Source: Planctomycetaceae bacterium (GTDB lineage Bacteria > Planctomycetota > Planctomycetia > Pirellulales > Pirellulaceae). From it: 64,000 bases of DNA. The notes beneath the pieces are model-generated. The model searched no databases. It saw nothing but the letters and a program-made list of their open reading frames with translations, and was not told the origin of the DNA. Numbering within the stretch: position 1 is the first letter of the stretch; every line of letters starts with the position of its first letter. This document shows positions 52,232 to 61,081 of the stretch, piece after piece. Both the position numbers and the translations under genes were made by a program. The stretch spans positions 1-64,000 of the forward strand of contig SKKK01000189.1 of NCBI GenBank assembly GCA_007121535.1, given 5' to 3'.

Positions 52232-53009
52232 ACCGGGGCGCCGCAAAGTGGCATTGATCACCGGAAGTGGTCGGCAACGGGTGGGGAACGTGATCGCTCG
52301 TTCCCTAGCCGGCTGGGGGTATGATGTCGCCTTGCATTACCATCGGTCCGAGCAGTCCGCCCTGGAGACGGTCGAAGCATTGCGTTCGATGGATGTATCC
52401 AGCGAGGCTTTTCGAGCGGACGTGAGTGAGCAGGCCGAAGTGGACGCGATGTGCGAGCGCGTCGTCCAGCGATTCGGAAGACTGGACGTGCTGGTGACCA
52501 CGGCGTCGATCTGGGAGCCCATCCCGCTGGAAGATGTTAGTGCCGAAGATATGTTGCGACATTTTCGCGTCGACGTATTAGGCACTTTTTTGTGCGCCCG
52601 ACGCGCAGGTCTGATCATGACCCGGCAACCCGAAGGTGGCGTGATCGTGACATTTGGCGATTGGGCCGTGAAGCGTCCCTACCCGGATCATACGGCTTAC
52701 TTTGCAGCCAAGGGCAGCATTCCGACGTTGACTCGGGCGCTGGCGGTGGAGTTGTCGCACCGCAACCCGAAGATCCGAGTCAATTGTATTCAGCCGGGTC
52801 CCGTCTTGTTTCCTCCGGAATCAAGCGAAGATCAGCGGCAGGCGATGATCGAATCGACCTTGGTGAAGACGGCCAATTGTCCTGAAAGTGTCTCGCTGGC
52901 GGTCAAGTTCTTCATCGACAATCCCTTTGTTACGGGAGTTTGCTTGCCGGTCGACGGGGGCAGATCAATCTACGCTACCGAATCGACGAACCGCTTGCGA
53001 CCCATTTGA
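52224..53009 (+). CDS. SDR oxidoreductase, FolM/pteridine-reductase-like
   Basis: A 261-residue short-chain dehydrogenase: nucleotide motif ALITGSGRQRVGNVIARSLA, LDVLVTTASIWEP (NAG-like), and YFAAKGSIPTLTRALAVELS with the catalytic Tyr-x3-Lys pattern. The usual catalytic Ser is replaced: VIVTFGDWAVKRPYPDHTAY has Asp at the motif, as in pteridine reductase and FolM (dihydromonapterin reductase). So the role may be reduction of dihydrofolate or dihydropterin. The ATG overlaps the end of the preceding exported-protein gene by 8 nt. Confidence is high for SDR, moderate for the pterin role. Confidence 0.85.
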   Translation: MSEPGRRKVALITGSGRQRVGNVIARSLAGWGYDVALHYHRSEQSALETVEALRSMDVSSEAFRADVSEQAEVDAMCERVVQRFGRLDVLVTTASIWEPIPLEDVSAEDMLRHFRVDVLGTFLCARRAGLIMTRQPEGGVIVTFGDWAVKRPYPDHTAYFAAKGSIPTLTRALAVELSHRNPKIRVNCIQPGPVLFPPESSEDQRQAMIESTLVKTANCPESVSLAVKFFIDNPFVTGVCLPVDGGRSIYATESTNRLRPI

Positions 53010-53223
53010 TCTTTCTGGGATTGTGGAAGACACGAAGATCTTCGCATAGTAGGGATCGATCATGCCTCGTACGGGTTCGGACATCGTTTCCACGGCAGGC
53101 TTCCATTGACGAATGGACCGTGAAAGCATACGTTTCCCTGAGTGAATATTGTCGTTTGCAAGATGATCGGAACCACGTAGCAAGCGATATCGGGGCGAAT
53201 AGGACGGGGAGAAACAAACGGTC

Positions 53224-54762
53224 GTGATACGCGAAATCCTCAGCCTGGAAGGGGCGAGATTCTTGCTGTTCCGCCTGTTGGCGGCGCTAGAGTCTGTGGT
53301 CCGGTTCGTAGGCGAGTGGCTCATGACCCGTCCATGGCTGGCCCTTTTGGCGGGCGTACCTGCGATCGTCAGCGCCGTGGGGTTTGCGGCGATCGCGCCC
53401 TGGCACGCTCGTTCGTCATCATGGGAATGGGTTCGACGGTACGAACGGGCTGGTAGCGCTGCGTTGCGGCGCGACGATTGGGATGCAGCCACCATCTACT
53501 TTCGACGCTTAGCCTATCTGGGCGGGGAATTTCCCTCGTCGCTTTACGGATTGGCATTGACCGCTGAGCGTCAAGGGGATCTGCCCGTTGCGCGGGCTCG
53601 AATGCAGCGAATCGCCCCCGAAACGACTCTCGGTTACCCGCCCGCGCATTTTTGGTTGGCCATGGACCTGAGGAAACGGCAGGACCAGCTCAGCTTCGAG
53701 GAGCTTGACATCCTGGAGCATCATCTGGTGCAAGCGACGCGTCATCCTGCGCATCGCGCCGAGTCTCAAGTGCATTTGACGTCGCTTTACGCGATGCGAG
53801 GCGAAATCGACAAGGCGATCCGGGAGGCCGAGCGGGTGGCATTCGACCGGCCTGTGATTCATCTGACTTTGGCCGAGTTATACGCACAAGCCGGGCGTCG
53901 GGAACGAGCGCATCTGTCGGCGATCCGCGCAAGTGAAGCGTTGGATGCTCGCAGGCTGGCCCAGCCCGACGATCCAGCGATCCGCATTCTGTGGGCCACC
54001 AGTTTGGGACTTCAGGGGCGTTTCGAAGACGCAGTGAATGCCCTGCGACCCGGGCTCAGTTGGCCCGACCCGAAGCCATTTCAGCAGGCTCTGGCAGGCA
54101 CCTATCTTTATTGGTTCCAAGGCACCACGACGCCCAAAAACCTCCACTCGCCGCAGCAGATCGGCTTGCTGGAACGCGTGTTGCAGTACGACAGGAACAA
54201 TCTGCAGGCGATGCTGATCCTCTGCAATCTGGTGATGCAGTCGGGGGAAGCCGGCGATCGTGCCGAGTCCATGCTGAACGAGATGTTGGATCGCGACACG
54301 GCCCCCGCCGTCGTGCACATCGCGTTGGGCATCCGCGGGCTGCAGATGGCGGAATCCGAGTTGGCTCTGAAGCATCTCCAGCAGGCTGCCGAGCAGAACC
54401 CTCAGTTGCCGGCTGTGTTAAACAACATCGCTTGGGACATGGCCCATCAAGAACAGCCGGATTTGGAGTTGGCCAGTCGATTCGGCGAAGCCGCCGTGCA
54501 GATGCTGGCGCACCCCGAGTTTCACGATACTTTGGGTACGATCCTCGCGAAAATGGAAAAGGCGGAAGACGCCTTGCCTCACTTGAAAATCGCGTATCGC
54601 CAACTGCCGCCTCGTGCGACCATCCACCAGCATCTGGGCGACGTCTACCTTCAGTTAGGCAAAGCCGATTTGGCAGCCCGACATCATCTTCAGGCTGCCG
54701 AATTGCAGTCGACGCCGATCGAGGTAGAGCCGTCGGCGCCGGTCGAGGAAGAATCGCCTTGA
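53224..54762 (+). CDS. membrane-anchored TPR protein
   Basis: A 512-residue protein starting at GTG 53224 (GGAG upstream). It has one or two hydrophobic segments near residues 38-60 (WLALLAGVPAIVSAVGFAAI), then TPR-like helix pairs: GSAALRRDDWDAATIYFRRL, LYGLALTAERQGDLPVARAR, HLTSLYAMRGEIDKAIREAE, LGIRGLQMAESELALKHLQQ, DTLGTILAKMEKAEDALPHL and HLGDVYLQLGKADLAARHHL. TPRs mediate protein contacts; the mature part is probably on the outer face of the inner membrane. No catalytic domain. It lies alone, 214 bases after the SDR gene, with nothing notable in the gap. Confidence 0.85.
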   Translation: MIREILSLEGARFLLFRLLAALESVVRFVGEWLMTRPWLALLAGVPAIVSAVGFAAIAPWHARSSSWEWVRRYERAGSAALRRDDWDAATIYFRRLAYLGGEFPSSLYGLALTAERQGDLPVARARMQRIAPETTLGYPPAHFWLAMDLRKRQDQLSFEELDILEHHLVQATRHPAHRAESQVHLTSLYAMRGEIDKAIREAERVAFDRPVIHLTLAELYAQAGRRERAHLSAIRASEALDARRLAQPDDPAIRILWATSLGLQGRFEDAVNALRPGLSWPDPKPFQQALAGTYLYWFQGTTTPKNLHSPQQIGLLERVLQYDRNNLQAMLILCNLVMQSGEAGDRAESMLNEMLDRDTAPAVVHIALGIRGLQMAESELALKHLQQAAEQNPQLPAVLNNIAWDMAHQEQPDLELASRFGEAAVQMLAHPEFHDTLGTILAKMEKAEDALPHLKIAYRQLPPRATIHQHLGDVYLQLGKADLAARHHLQAAELQSTPIEVEPSAPVEEESP

Positions 54763-54773
54763 GTTGAAAGCCG

Positions 54774-55544
54774 CTAGTCGTCGCTATCATCCGGACGGCC
54801 GGCCGCCCACAACACGCCTTGCGTCAGCAGGGTTTGAAATTCCTCCGTGCGCATCGTTTCGGTGGCATGCCCGATGCTGGTTCCGAAGACGCGCCCTTCG
54901 CCGAACTGATTGGTCCACACCACGGTATGTTCGACATTGTCGCTGGAAACGCCGACGGCCAGAGATTCGGCCGTGTCGGCCATGGCGTGAATCCGATACA
55001 GTTCGCCCTGTTCATACGACCAGGTTTCCGGAAGTCCTTGCAGGGTAGGATGGTCGCGTTCCTTGAACGTCACCGTCACCGGGGCGCCCCGTTCGTGGTT
55101 TCGGCTGGTGACGCCCAAGAAGGCTACCCATTGACCGCTCTCTTTTTCGTCCGGCCAGTAATTGTGCAGCGTGCCGTGGATCACCACTGCCGGAAGACCC
55201 TCGCGGTGCGGCTTGACAATCCGCTCGATCCAATCCGGGTTGCTGTAACGAGGCGCGTTGCACTTGTTGTAGATTACCAAGTCATATCCCTCGGCCCAGT
55301 CTTCGTTTTCGAACAGAGGATGCCGGTCCTGGACTCCGTCGACCGCCGATACCGTCAACTCGATCCCCGGAATGCGTTCCTGGAGTGTCTCGCGGATCAC
55401 GATTTCCTGTCCGGCATAGTCGTGCCAACCGCCACCCGTCACATACAGGGCTCGCAGCGGTTTCGTATCGGTGGCGATTGCCGACGAAAGGAAGCCGACG
55501 ATCGCCAAGCTGGAAATCAACATTACTTTGGTCGTACGCATCAT
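54774..55544 (-). CDS. ThuA-like protein, exported
   Basis: 256 residues: signal peptide (KVMLISSLAIVGFLSSAIA), then the class I amidotransferase-like fold of ThuA: LRALYVTGGGWHDYAGQEIV, YDLVIYNKCNAPRYSNPDWI, HGLPAVVIHGTLHNYWPDEK-like (GLPAVVIHGTLHNYWPD), TVTFKERDHPTLQGLPETWS and EHTVVWTNQFGEGRVFGTSI with GHATETM. ThuA proteins take part in trehalose or other disaccharide use through 3-keto sugars. ATG 55544 follows AGGAG. The DUF1080 gene diverges from it 243 bp upstream, a frequent planctomycete neighbourhood. Confidence 0.9.
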   Translation of the reverse strand: MMRTTKVMLISSLAIVGFLSSAIATDTKPLRALYVTGGGWHDYAGQEIVIRETLQERIPGIELTVSAVDGVQDRHPLFENEDWAEGYDLVIYNKCNAPRYSNPDWIERIVKPHREGLPAVVIHGTLHNYWPDEKESGQWVAFLGVTSRNHERGAPVTVTFKERDHPTLQGLPETWSYEQGELYRIHAMADTAESLAVGVSSDNVEHTVVWTNQFGEGRVFGTSIGHATETMRTEEFQTLLTQGVLWAAGRPDDSDD

Positions 55545-55786
55545 TTCGTCTTCTCCTGCAAGTCGCGAAATAAACCAGCCTTCACGGTAATCGCGCAATT
55601 CCCGTTCGTCAACCGGTCGGCCTGGCCAGCGCGGATGCCCGTTCGTTCGGCGGAAATCTTGATAGGGACGGCTCGAAATCCGCTGCAGCGCAGGGTAAAC
55701 TTGTGTGAGATTTGCAGGCTGAATTGCGGCGCATCGCACCGTTGCCCTTGATTTTCCATTGAAATCCCTTGAAGGAGAGATCCCCG

Positions 55787-56449
55787 ATGTCTTGTAAACC
55801 CACCGTCCTTGGATGCTTGTGCTTGTTGTTGGTCTTCGTCGTCTGCGGTGCTTCGCGAGCCGATGACGGAGCTTGGCAGACGTTGTTGGATGGTTCGGAT
55901 CCGAGTGCGTGGCAGAACGCTCGAGGCGACGAGCCCGGTGCCGGATGGGCCGTTGAAGATGGCCAGTTGATTCGCAAGGATCGCGCCGGGTTCATCTGGA
56001 CTCGCGAGCGTTTTGCGGATTTTCATCTGGAACTGGAATTCAAGACGGCTGGCAACAGCGGCGTCTTCTTTCGTACCGATGATCTCCGCGACCCGGTCCA
56101 GACGGGCATCGAGGTTCAGATCTATCGGCCATCGGAAAAGCCCACCCGGCACAGCACCGGATCGCTGTACGATCTGCTGGCGCCCAGCAAGGCAGCCGAC
56201 CGGCCCATGGGGCAGTGGAACGAGATGGCGATCATCGCCAAAGACGCTCACGTCGTCGTGGTGCTGAACGGCGAGAAGATTATCGACGCCGATCTGGACC
56301 AGTGGACCGAGGCGAATCAGAACCCGGACGGTTCCCGCAACAAATTCGACACCCCGCTGAAGGACTTCAAGCGTGACGGGCACATCGGTCTGCAGGATCA
56401 CGGCGCCGCCGTGTCGTTTCGCAACATCCGGATCAAACGGTTGCCGTAG
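55787..56449 (+). CDS. DUF1080 (3-keto-disaccharide hydrolase-type) protein
   Basis: A 220-residue exported protein. The signal peptide (TVLGCLCLLLVFVVCGASRA) is followed by DUF1080: WQTLLDGSDPSAWQNARGDE, WAVEDGQLIRKDRAGFIWTR, FHLELEFKTAGNSGVFFRTD, MGQWNEMAIIAKDAHVVVVL and GHIGLQDHGAAVSFRNIRIK. A good AAGGAGAG site precedes the ATG. It is shorter than the paralogue at 37842. Its 3' end overlaps the convergent FGGY kinase gene by 17 bp. Likely acts on 3-keto sugars with ThuA. Confidence 0.92.
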   Translation: MSCKPTVLGCLCLLLVFVVCGASRADDGAWQTLLDGSDPSAWQNARGDEPGAGWAVEDGQLIRKDRAGFIWTRERFADFHLELEFKTAGNSGVFFRTDDLRDPVQTGIEVQIYRPSEKPTRHSTGSLYDLLAPSKAADRPMGQWNEMAIIAKDAHVVVVLNGEKIIDADLDQWTEANQNPDGSRNKFDTPLKDFKRDGHIGLQDHGAAVSFRNIRIKRLP

Positions 56450-57983
56450 CCGCGTTCAGTTGATGGTGGATCTCTCGAAGCGCCGGGTATAACTGAGAGA
56501 ACACGGCAAAGCGGTCCCGGTACCAGGCATGTCGCTGCGCGTCCGGCTCGTAGATGCAACCCGGGCGATAAACGCGGTCGTAGGCCTCGGATTCGTCGGC
56601 GTAGATCCCGACACCGATGCCTGCCAGGACCGCCGCACCCATCACGACAGCCTCATCGATTTCCGGCACTTCGATGGCGGTGCCCACCACGTCGGCTTTG
56701 TTCTGCATCCAGAACCGGTTGTTGACAGCGCCACCGATCGCCACGATGCGATCGGTGGGAACCTTCAGACCACGCTCGATTCCCTGGATCACTTGCAGGA
56801 ACTGGTAATCGAGTCCCTCGATGATCGCTCGTAGCATGTCGCCCTTGGACGTGGTGTTCCTCAGACCCACAAAAGTACCCGAGGATCGGTGATCCACGAC
56901 GGGACAATGGCTGCCGGACATGTGCGGCAGGAACAGGCAGCCGCCGGCGCCGATCGTCGAGGCTTCGGCCGCCTGCATCAGGTAATCCCAATCGACCCCG
57001 CCTCGTTCCGCCGCTTGCTGCATCTCCGGTTGTCCGTATTCGCGGCGGAACCACTCCAATTGGTCGGCGGCAACGGTGGCGCCCATCGCGGCCCACCGCC
57101 CACGAGCGACGTGAGAGTCGACCAGGATGCCCATCTGCAGCACTTCCGGACTCAGCACGGGTTCGTCCAGCGCCGCGACGACCATCTCCCAGGTGCCCGT
57201 CACATCGCCCAACACACCGGGTCGAAACACGCCCGTTGGCAAAGCGCCGCATAAGTAGTCGTGCCCGCCCAACACGACCGGGGTACCCGTCGGCAACCCG
57301 GTGGCTTCCGTCGCCGCACGATGCACGGTACCCAGCACGGTGCCGCTGGGTTGCGGGTCGCACAGCAATCGCCCATCGATCTCGGATCGCTGTAAGAAGT
57401 CCTCGGACCACTGGCGGCGACGCTGATCGAACAGCAGCGTGGTCGAGGCCATGCTGTAATCTGTGGCCAAAGCGCCGCAAAGCCGCTGATTGATGAAGTC
57501 TTCGATCAGCACCCACTTGTGGGTTCGTTCGAGTATCTCCGGATGGTTCTCGGCCATCCAACGCAGACGCAGCGCCGTGTTGAAAACCCAGATCTGATTG
57601 CCACCGACAGCGAACTGCTCCTCCGCCCCGAATCGCTCAAGCCACCAGTGATACTGGGGTTCGGTGCGAGGACAGTGCCACGAGATAAACGGGTACAGCC
57701 AACGGCCTTCGCGGTCCAGTGGCAGTCCGTCCATCCCCATCCCCGTGACCGCCACCCCGCGAATTCGCGACCGATCGTCCAGTTGACCGATCGCCTCTTG
57801 CAGCGACTGGCAGACGCCATCCCAAATCTGCTGTGGCTGCCACACGGCCCACTTCGGATGTCCGGAATCCGGGTGGAACCGCTGAGTGGGGCGGCTGGCT
57901 TGTGCCATCGTGTGGCCATCCGCGTCGTACACGATGGCTTTCAGGTTCGTTGATCCAAGATCGATACCGACCAGATAGTCCAT
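56433..57983 (-). CDS. FGGY-family carbohydrate kinase (xylulokinase-like)
   Basis: 516 residues with the FGGY pattern: MDYLVGIDLGSTNLKAIVYD (phosphate 1), IRGVAVTGMGMDGLPLDREG, FISWHCPRTEPQYHW, FGAEEQFAVGGNQI, GGHDYLCGALPTGVFRPGVL, GDVTGTWEM and RIVAIGGAVNNRFWMQNKAD then VVGTAIEVP (adenosine motif). It phosphorylates a pentose or sugar alcohol; the WHCPR and GGHDYLCGA motifs differ from classic XylB so the exact sugar is uncertain. The start at 57983 is the first one consistent with the family; the frame extends upstream without similarity. Confidence 0.88.
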   Translation of the reverse strand: MDYLVGIDLGSTNLKAIVYDADGHTMAQASRPTQRFHPDSGHPKWAVWQPQQIWDGVCQSLQEAIGQLDDRSRIRGVAVTGMGMDGLPLDREGRWLYPFISWHCPRTEPQYHWWLERFGAEEQFAVGGNQIWVFNTALRLRWMAENHPEILERTHKWVLIEDFINQRLCGALATDYSMASTTLLFDQRRRQWSEDFLQRSEIDGRLLCDPQPSGTVLGTVHRAATEATGLPTGTPVVLGGHDYLCGALPTGVFRPGVLGDVTGTWEMVVAALDEPVLSPEVLQMGILVDSHVARGRWAAMGATVAADQLEWFRREYGQPEMQQAAERGGVDWDYLMQAAEASTIGAGGCLFLPHMSGSHCPVVDHRSSGTFVGLRNTTSKGDMLRAIIEGLDYQFLQVIQGIERGLKVPTDRIVAIGGAVNNRFWMQNKADVVGTAIEVPEIDEAVVMGAAVLAGIGVGIYADESEAYDRVYRPGCIYEPDAQRHAWYRDRFAVFSQLYPALREIHHQLNAATATV

Positions 57984-58661
57984 GATTCGCCTCGATTGAA
58001 ATCTGACGGTCCATTGATCGCGTGCCCACTCTCCAAACGCGAGACCCCACCCAACACGCATCACCGCCGTATCTGTTTCACGATAAAGGCCCAACCGGTC
58101 CGCATTGGACCATAGGCAAGAGCCGCCTGCAAGAATGGTCCGTCCAAAAAAGACGTAAAAAGACGTAAAAAGACGTAAAGACGGGGTACCAGTAGCACGG
58201 CCCGGTTTGTCTGCGCCGATAAGCACCCGGCCATATATTTCTTGGTGCAATCGGGCGGAAGGCGTCGGGAGTCGTTTTCGGGTGACCCGCTTACCATGTG
58301 GTAGATCGTTGGCCGAATTGGCCGAAAACGACTCCCGACCCCCGTTGCGTCCCCATGCGAGGCTACCTTCAATGACAAGAAACTTCTGGTCGGGTGCTTA
58401 CGATCCATGCGAATCGACGCGAGCCCAAGCTCGTCAGAAGAAAAGGCAGGCTCTTTGGGGGGAACTGAAAGCAGGGAAAAGCGTTGTGCCCGGAGAGGGT
58501 CAGACCCCTTATCACTGACAGAGCCCAGGCAACAGAGGAAATATGTGGCTTTGATCGCTACGATTAACTATACTTGAGGGCTGAGGTCGATGAATGACCA
58601 CAGCATCCCTGCGTTCGTCACTGACACGCTTTTCCGCTCGAGCCTAACGAGGTTGGCATCG
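57984..58661. other. intergenic with hairpin element and short tandem repeat
   Basis: No gene. It contains an (AAAAAGACGT) tandem repeat near 58145-58182, a hairpin element copy (listed separately), and the palindromic phrase GGGTCAGACCCC near 58498. Upstream of the exported gene at 58662 and of the FGGY kinase, so both promoters lie here. Confidence 0.6.
58256..58410. repeat. 21-bp-arm hairpin element, copy F (inverted)
   Basis: Arms at 58262-58281 and 58322-58342. In reverse orientation it matches copy A through the loop (ATCTACCACATGGTAAGCGG on the minus strand) and through the long flank ATGGGGACGCAAC and ACCCGACCAGAAGTTTC. The loop is 9 bases longer because GGCCAATTC is duplicated. Confidence 0.85.
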
Positions 58662-59633
58662 ATGACACGGACAATTCGTTTGATCCTGATTACCGCAATC
58701 TGCACCACCATACCGCTTGGCTCCGGCTTGTCTTGGGGTCAGGGTGTTCGCCAGTTGGCACCCGGTACTCTGCGCGTGATTCCTCCCGAACCAAACGAGG
58801 AGGAAACCTATCTGGGGCCGGTCGAGCTTTCTGCATTGACTCAGTTTGAATGGGAACCAAACTTTTCGCCGCCGACAGCGACGTTGCGATCAAAAGCATC
58901 CCAAGTCACGCTGCGACACAATATCTGGAATCTTGAATTTGCGTTCAAGCCCCTTCGGATGGTCCATGTCGATATCCCGCAACCGACTGGCAGGATGCAG
59001 CGGAAGCTGGTCTGGTACATGGTGTACCGCGTACGAAATTTAGGGGAGCATTTGACGCCGGTTCCGGTTGAAGACGAGCATGGTTTACGAACCTACACAA
59101 GCCAACGTGCCAACGAAGTCATGAACATCGGAGCCGCACAGCCCACTGCGTCGGTACGATTCTTCCCCCATTTCGTGCTGGAGAGCCGGCAGGTTCGCAA
59201 AGCCTATCTGGACACAATTATCCCTGTAGCAATCCCCGTTATCGAACAGCGGGAAATGCGCGGCGGCAAACTGTATAACTCGGTCGAGATAAGCAGGGTG
59301 CCCATCCAGGTGGGTAGTGCGGACGATGATGAAGAGAATGCCGTGTGGGGCGTTGTCACGTGGATGGACGTCGATCCGAACATCGATTTCTTTTCCATCT
59401 ACATCCAAGGGTTGACCAACGCATTTCGGACGGAGCGTACGGAGGACGGCCAATTGGTTCATCGCATGAAGACGCTGCAACTGAACTTCTGGCGGCCCGG
59501 GGACAGTGTTTACGAGCACGAAGGCGAAATTCGGTACGGCATTCGAGCGGTGGCCAATCCGGAGGAACAGCAATACATTTTGAGCTGGTATAACGTCGAT
59601 AAGCGGCTTGATCATCTGTGGATCTACCGCTAA
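58662..59633 (+). CDS. exported hypothetical protein
   Basis: 323 residues. Signal peptide MTRTIRLILITAICTTIPLG ... SWGQG; mature part without a domain I recognise. Repeated strand-like phrases (LRHNIWNLEFAFKPLRMVHV, KLVWYMVYRVRNLGEHLTPV, FFPHFVLESRQVRKAYLDTI, AVWGVVTWMDVDPNIDFFSI, LNFWRPGDSVYEHEGEIRYG) suggest a beta-sandwich. The WYMVYRVRN...FFPHF pattern is shared by proteins I remember from other planctomycetes. GAGGTTGGCATCG precedes the ATG. A longer frame (58590) has no ribosome site. Confidence 0.8.
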   Translation: MTRTIRLILITAICTTIPLGSGLSWGQGVRQLAPGTLRVIPPEPNEEETYLGPVELSALTQFEWEPNFSPPTATLRSKASQVTLRHNIWNLEFAFKPLRMVHVDIPQPTGRMQRKLVWYMVYRVRNLGEHLTPVPVEDEHGLRTYTSQRANEVMNIGAAQPTASVRFFPHFVLESRQVRKAYLDTIIPVAIPVIEQREMRGGKLYNSVEISRVPIQVGSADDDEENAVWGVVTWMDVDPNIDFFSIYIQGLTNAFRTERTEDGQLVHRMKTLQLNFWRPGDSVYEHEGEIRYGIRAVANPEEQQYILSWYNVDKRLDHLWIYR

Positions 59634-59710
59634 AATCCTCGGCTTCCCATGGGCTGGATGGCGAAATCCAGCGAATCGATGCAGGACTTTAGCACAGGGT
59701 AATTGGTGAG

Positions 59711-59959
59711 ATGGCTCATAAGAAGGGACAGGGCTCCAGCCGCAACGGCCGCGATTCGAACGCTCAACGGCGTGGCGTCAAGCGATTTGGTGGTCAGGCA
59801 GTACGGGCCGGAAATATTTTGGTTCGTCAGGTAGGCACCCGGTTTCACCCGGGCGCCAACGTGGGCATGGGCAATGATTATACGCTGTTCGCCACGGCGG
59901 ACGGGGTGGTCCATTTCGACCGCGATGGCCGTCGCGTCAACGTCATCACGGCGAATTGA
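59711..59959 (+). CDS. rpmA: 50S ribosomal protein L27
   Basis: 82 residues, canonical: [61 protein letters not shown]27 sits near the peptidyl-transferase centre and its N-terminus reaches the P site. GGTGAG lies just before the ATG. The usual partner rplU (L21) is not upstream; an exported hypothetical gene is there instead. obgE follows, the classic L27-Obg order. Confidence 0.98.
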   Translation: MAHKKGQGSSRNGRDSNAQRRGVKRFGGQAVRAGNILVRQVGTRFHPGANVGMGNDYTLFATADGVVHFDRDGRRVNVITAN

Positions 59960-59990
59960 GACCGCCTTTACGGAGCCTTTCGATACATGT

Positions 59991-60021
59991 TGGGGGACGT
60001 CCTGTTGGGGCGTCCTTTTTT
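59991..60021 (+). terminator. possible terminator between rpmA and obgE
   Basis: GGGGGACGTCCTGTTGGGGC with GTCC then TTTTTTATT forms a short GC-rich stem (GGACG/CGTCC) followed by a U tract, 30 nt past the rpmA stop. It ends four bases before the obgE start, so it could attenuate obgE transcription. Confidence 0.5.
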
Positions 60022-60025
60022 ATTG

Positions 60026-61024
60026 ATGTTCGTCGATCGGGTAGAAATCGAGGTCCAAGCGGGTGACGGCGGAGCCGGGTGCGTCAGCTTTCGCCGCGAG
60101 CGTTACGTGCCACGCGGCGGCCCCAACGGGGGTGATGGCGGCAACGGTGGCAACGTGGTGGTGGTGGCCGAACCGGGCGTGGACAGCTTGGTCGCGTTGG
60201 CTCATCGCAAGTTCTGGCGAGCCGAGCGGGGGACCCACGGGCAGGGCTCGAACAAGCATGGCCGCAACGGGCAGGATTTGACCATCCATGTACCGCCCGG
60301 AACCGTCGTGATCGACGCCAAGCACGGTTTCATACTGAAGGATCTGGCTCGACCCAACGACCGCATGATCGCCGCTCGCGGCGGCAAAGGCGGCTGGGGC
60401 AACGCCCACTTCAAATCGTCCACGAACCAGGCGCCACGTCAAAGCACGCCGGGCGAAGAGGGCGAACGCCGTCGCTTGATTTTCGAGTTGAAGGTGATCG
60501 CGGACGTCGGATTGATCGGCAAGCCGAATGCCGGCAAAAGCACGCTCCTGAGTCGTCTGTCGCGAGCCCGTCCCGAGATCGCCGATTACCCGTTCACGAC
60601 CAAGCACCCGAATCTGGGCCGAGTCACCTTGGACATGGACCGATCGTTTGTCATGGCGGACATCCCGGGACTGATCGAGGGAGCGCACACGGGCGTCGGA
60701 TTGGGGCACGAGTTTCTGCGGCACGTCGAGCGTGCGGGGATTCTGGTCCACTTGATCGAGCCGATGCCGATGGACGGCACCGATCCGATCGAAAACTATC
60801 ACGCGATTCGCAACGAATTGCGGCAATACAATCCCAAGCTGGTCCAGCGTCCTGAGATCGTCGCCGTCACCAAGTCCGAATTACCCGGCGCCGCCGACGT
60901 ACGCGATCGGCTGGCTCCGCAGGTGGGGAGTGACGTGCTGTTGATCTCGGCCGTCACGGGTCAAAACCTGAATCGGCTGACTGCCGCCATCGTCCAACAC
61001 TTGCAAGCCGATGAGGATGAATAA
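60026..61024 (+). CDS. obgE: GTPase Obg
   Basis: 332 residues. The glycine-rich Obg fold (AGDGGAGCVSFRRERYVPRG, GPNGGDGGNGGNVVVVAEPG), then the G domain: DVGLIGKPNAGKSTLLSRLS, DYPFTTKHPNLG, MADIPGLIEGAHTGVGLGHE and VAVTKSELPG in place of NKxD. Obg acts in 50S assembly and stress signalling. I chose ATG 60026 (MFVDRVEIEVQ), the family's usual beginning; an ATG at 59987 has a better ribosome site (GGAG) and would add MLGDVLLGRPFLL. The C-terminal extension of E. coli ObgE is absent. Confidence 0.94.
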   Translation: MFVDRVEIEVQAGDGGAGCVSFRRERYVPRGGPNGGDGGNGGNVVVVAEPGVDSLVALAHRKFWRAERGTHGQGSNKHGRNGQDLTIHVPPGTVVIDAKHGFILKDLARPNDRMIAARGGKGGWGNAHFKSSTNQAPRQSTPGEEGERRRLIFELKVIADVGLIGKPNAGKSTLLSRLSRARPEIADYPFTTKHPNLGRVTLDMDRSFVMADIPGLIEGAHTGVGLGHEFLRHVERAGILVHLIEPMPMDGTDPIENYHAIRNELRQYNPKLVQRPEIVAVTKSELPGAADVRDRLAPQVGSDVLLISAVTGQNLNRLTAAIVQHLQADEDE

Positions 61025-61081
61025 GCCCGCGTTACGATCGATTTGTTTCTGCTGTTTGTTTTTGAAGAAGGGGACCCGACG

